Shown here piece after piece: positions 61,822-64,000 of a stretch of 64,000 nt of DNA. The notes beneath the pieces were generated by a model. It worked only from the letters and a program-made list of their open reading frames with translations, searched no databases and was not told the origin of the DNA. The stretch lies in the NCBI GenBank assembly GCA_027068415.1, contig JAMOTD010000027.1, forward strand, positions 1 through 64,000. Direction: 5' to 3'. Within the stretch, counting starts at the first letter, position 1, and every line of letters starts with the position of its first letter. The position numbers were made by a program, and so were the translations under genes. Origin of the DNA: Desulfurobacteriaceae bacterium. Its GTDB lineage: Bacteria; Aquificota; Aquificia; Desulfurobacteriales; Desulfurobacteriaceae.

Positions 61822-62589
61822 CTAAAAGTTCACTTTAACTTTTGCTCCTCTGCCGACCTTTAAAAGTTTGGCGGCGCTGGCCATGTAGGCAACTACCTGA
61901 AGGTAGTTTTCGGGATGGACGCTTATAAAGAGCTCTCCCTTTTGGAATCCCGAGAAGTCTTCCGACGACTTCTCTACTTTTACGCCGTTTACCTCTATGC
62001 TCTTCGGTAGCTGACCGCTGTAGGTCATGTTCAAAATCAGGTTTCCGAAGTAGTCAACGTCTATTACCATAGCCTCGTAGCTGTTATTCCCTAAAGGCTT
62101 GGGCTCGGGGAGTTTAAACCTCTTAAGGAGCTTAAGGTCAATCATCTCCCCTAAGTGCCTTGCAGACTGGAGGCGGGAGAGCTCTGCCGCAATCGGGGTA
62201 AGCTGGTTCCTGCTCCTGAAGTTCCCCTTACCCTCAATGAAGTAGTGGTCTGCAGTAATCCTGTAAACCGCCTCTGGGGGCTCCTCCTCAAACATCAGGC
62301 TTCCTATTCCGTTGTTGGGGCAGACGATGAAGTAGTTCTCCGTTGAGACTATAATCGGGATTGCAGTCGGGTCGGGGTCAACGAGGCAGAGGAAAATCGT
62401 TCCGGTGGGAAAGTACTTGTATGACCACTTGAGCTTTAGAGCTCCGTCAACCAGGTCAAAGGGCCTGACCTGATGGGTAATGTCAACCACCTCTACTTCC
62501 GGAGCCACATCCTTTATTATTCCGTGGATTGTTCCTACGTAGTGGTCTTTAAGGCCGAAGTCCGAAAGGACTGCAATGAGGTTTTTCAT
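61822..62589 (-). CDS. SAM hydrolase / SAM hydroxide adenosyltransferase (DUF62)
   Basis: A 255-residue protein of the DUF62 family, which splits SAM to adenosine and methionine and is related to fluorinases. Motifs: VLSDFGLKDHYVG near the start, VDITHQVRPFD, FLCLVDPDP, and CPNNGIGS. The C-terminal domain is the small beta-barrel with DYFGNLILN. It overlaps the DUF374 gene by 4 bp. Confidence 0.92.
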   Translation of the reverse strand: MKNLIAVLSDFGLKDHYVGTIHGIIKDVAPEVEVVDITHQVRPFDLVDGALKLKWSYKYFPTGTIFLCLVDPDPTAIPIIVSTENYFIVCPNNGIGSLMFEEEPPEAVYRITADHYFIEGKGNFRSRNQLTPIAAELSRLQSARHLGEMIDLKLLKRFKLPEPKPLGNNSYEAMVIDVDYFGNLILNMTYSGQLPKSIEVNGVKVEKSSEDFSGFQKGELFISVHPENYLQVVAYMASAAKLLKVGRGAKVKVNF

Positions 62590-63203
62590 TTTATCCCCCT
62601 TTCCGCTTCCTTCGTTAACTCCTTTAGCCTTAATTCTAACCCTTTCTTCATTTCTTCTTCTTTTGTGAAATCTTCGGGTTTTAGGGGCTCTCCCAAGAGA
62701 ACTTTACACTTTGAGAAGGGGTAGGGTACGACGAACCTGTCCCAGGAGCTCAGCTCCTTGTACCTGTTGCAGGCAAAGGTTAGGGGGTAAACCGGAAGGC
62801 CCGTGGTCATTGAGAGTTTAACTACCCCCGGCTTTACAACTTCCCTCGGACCTCTGGGACCGTCGGGGGTTATTGCTACTGCGTTTCCCTCTTCAAGGAG
62901 CTTTAACATCTTAAGGAAGGCCTTACTTCCCCCCTTTCCTTTACCTGTAGAGCCCCTTACCGTTTTAAATCCCAACCTCTCAACGAGCCTTGCTATGAGC
63001 TCCCCGTCCCTGTGGCGGCTTATCAGAATTGCCACTTTAGAGGCGTAATTTTGGAGGGCAAAGGGGAGGAGAAACATCCTGCCGTGCCAGAAGGCCACGA
63101 TGGAGGGGAACTTTGGGGGAGTCCGGAATTCAACCTCAACCTTTAGGGTTTTTACCAGCACTTTTGAGACGGTTAAGAGAGTTCCTACCCTATCTAACCT
63201 CAA
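62586..63203 (-). CDS. DUF374 lysophospholipid acyltransferase-like protein
   Basis: A 205-residue acyltransferase-like protein. The family motif is visible as IVAFWHGRMFLLPF, then RHRDGELIARLVERLGF, RGSTGKGKGGSKAFLKML and ITPDGPRGPREVVKPG. DUF374 proteins belong to the LPLAT superfamily and probably acylate a lipid such as the lipid A core. It overlaps both neighbours (14 bp with the TonB-like gene and 4 bp with the SAM hydrolase). Confidence 0.85.
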   Translation of the reverse strand: MRLDRVGTLLTVSKVLVKTLKVEVEFRTPPKFPSIVAFWHGRMFLLPFALQNYASKVAILISRHRDGELIARLVERLGFKTVRGSTGKGKGGSKAFLKMLKLLEEGNAVAITPDGPRGPREVVKPGVVKLSMTTGLPVYPLTFACNRYKELSSWDRFVVPYPFSKCKVLLGEPLKPEDFTKEEEMKKGLELRLKELTKEAERGIK

Positions 63204-63924
63204 AGTTTACCTTTAGTTTAACCTGGTTTACCTTTACCCCTTCGGAGAACTTCTCAAAGGGCTCGCTTGAGTAGATTGCCCTAACCGCCGAGCGGTTAAA
63301 AGCGATGTCGGGAGAGAATTTTATAATGTTTATCTCCTTAATGGAGCCGTCCCGGTTTATTTTGAGGGAGACGATAACCTTCCTCTTTTCGTTGGAGCTC
63401 CTGTAGTAGGGCGGAGTCCAGTTCTTCATAATTTTATCCCTTACTTTTATCAGGTAGGGAACGAGCCGGTTGTAGGAGACCGAAGGGAGCCTCTTGGAGC
63501 TCTTGTCTCCGGGAATGTCCACCGAGAGTGAGATAAACTTATCTCCCTTGCCGGTTGTAAGTCTCCTTAAGCTGTAACTTCCGCTTTTGCCTACAGATGC
63601 CTCTTTAACAGCTCTCTTTACCTCTCCCTTCCTTCGGGCTTTCACCTTTACAGAGTTTAAGTTCTGGTTCTGCCATGCCGAGCGCTTTCCCGATGAGATT
63701 GTGGAGCTCTTCCTGCTTCCCCCGCTTTTGGAGTTTCCCTTTACCGACTTAACCCCCACCAGCTCCGACTCAACTTCGGTGTCAAAGGAAATCGGTACCG
63801 CATTTACAATCTGGAATGTTTTGGAGGAGAAGGCCTCCTTAAAGAGGGGAACCGAGAGAAGTAATGAGTGGATTATCAGAGAGAGCCCTACGGAAAAAAA
63901 GTCAAGTCTTAGCCGGTTTTCCAC
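63190..63924 (-). CDS. TonB-like energy transducer
   Basis: A 244-residue protein with one N-terminal membrane helix (about 10-28), a long basic Ser/Lys-rich periplasmic spacer in place of the usual Pro-rich one, and a TonB C-terminal domain. The last domain shows YLIKVRDKIMKNWTPPYYR, VSLKINRDGSIKEINIIKFSPDIAFNRSAVRAI and the closing strand. No ExbB/ExbD genes are in the window. Such proteins energise outer-membrane receptors or serve as TolA-like links. Confidence 0.82.
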   Translation of the reverse strand: MENRLRLDFFSVGLSLIIHSLLLSVPLFKEAFSSKTFQIVNAVPISFDTEVESELVGVKSVKGNSKSGGSRKSSTISSGKRSAWQNQNLNSVKVKARRKGEVKRAVKEASVGKSGSYSLRRLTTGKGDKFISLSVDIPGDKSSKRLPSVSYNRLVPYLIKVRDKIMKNWTPPYYRSSNEKRKVIVSLKINRDGSIKEINIIKFSPDIAFNRSAVRAIYSSEPFEKFSEGVKVNQVKLKVNFEVR

Positions 63925-63955
63925 TCTTTTTCCTATTTCTTAAGGAGAATTGAAA

Positions 63956-64000
63956 TGGAGCGGGCGACGGGACTTGAACCCGCGACCCTCAGCTTGGGAA
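63956..64000 (-). tRNA. tRNA-Gly (anticodon probably CCC), 3' part
   Basis: The minus strand gives the anticodon loop TTCCCAA, the T-arm CGGG/CCCG with TTCAAGT, the acceptor 3' strand CGCCCGC, U73 and encoded CCA. The CGCCCGC acceptor strand with U73 is typical of bacterial tRNA-Gly. The 5' half lies beyond the window edge. Confidence 0.85.

Overview
The window looks like the chromosome of a thermophilic chemolithotrophic bacterium of the Aquificota, probably Desulfurobacteriaceae (Thermovibrio/Desulfurobacterium-like). This is inferred from Lys/Glu-rich proteins with frequent GAG and AAG codons, many TTG and GTG starts, very tight gene overlaps, an archaeal-type 8-oxoguanine glycosylase (AGOG) in a bacterial setting, and a large surface multihaem cytochrome. 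No taxonomic marker was compared, so the assignment is provisional. Most of the window is ordinary housekeeping DNA.

Layout. 1-8.4 kb: end of a polyprenyl synthetase gene, dnaB-trpE, then queA, a DUF3108 protein, a Nudix hydrolase, glmU, trpC, a cysteine-less thioredoxin-fold protein and rpmB. 8.5-19.7 kb: DUF2062, AGOG, tlyA, rseP, holA, ferredoxin, YqaA, surE, a WYL-type regulator (WYL1), small zinc proteins, hemW and a TPR protein. 19.8-22.3 kb: an HhH-GPD-like protein, a pseudopilin, a coiled-coil protein and argF.

22.3-32.5 kb is an accessory island read entirely on the minus strand. From upstream to downstream it holds an McrBC-type restriction locus whose McrB AAA+ motor is split into two genes by an inserted helical ORF; an unknown ORF (orf287); a four-gene overlapping operon NADAR / N-formylglutamate-amidohydrolase-like / gamma-glutamylcyclotransferase-like / WYL regulator (WYL3); and an unknown ORF (orf272) followed by another WYL regulator (WYL2). 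A shared sequence box (TTYTGTCCTWTTWA on the coding strand) lies in front of mcrB, orf287 and the NADAR operon. This suggests one regulon, possibly run by a WYL protein. It is my best candidate for an undescribed system.

32.6-41.6 kb: valS, tRNA-Arg(ACG), a 226-bp IS200/IS605-derived mini-element, tadA, tRNA-Ser(CGA), a recA-pilT-recX operon and alaS. 41.7-47.6 kb: an eight-haem cytochrome c of about 1,512 residues interrupted by one in-frame UGA. A SECIS-like hairpin follows the UGA, so this is a probable selenoprotein; it also has a C-terminal surface-sorting signal. A parvulin-like lipoprotein follows. 47.6-64 kb: a PfkB kinase, YlxR-YlxQ fusion, nusA, rimP (behind a leader that looks like a transcription attenuator), a solitary PD-(D/E)XK nuclease, smpB, an S1 protein, ispH, plsC, rsmH, a decayed MNT-type nucleotidyltransferase, an AT-rich orphan coupled to thrB, a GH114 lipoprotein with a frameshift in a G5 run, rsmG, mnmG, a SAM hydrolase, a DUF374 acyltransferase, a TonB-like protein and the 3' end of tRNA-Gly.
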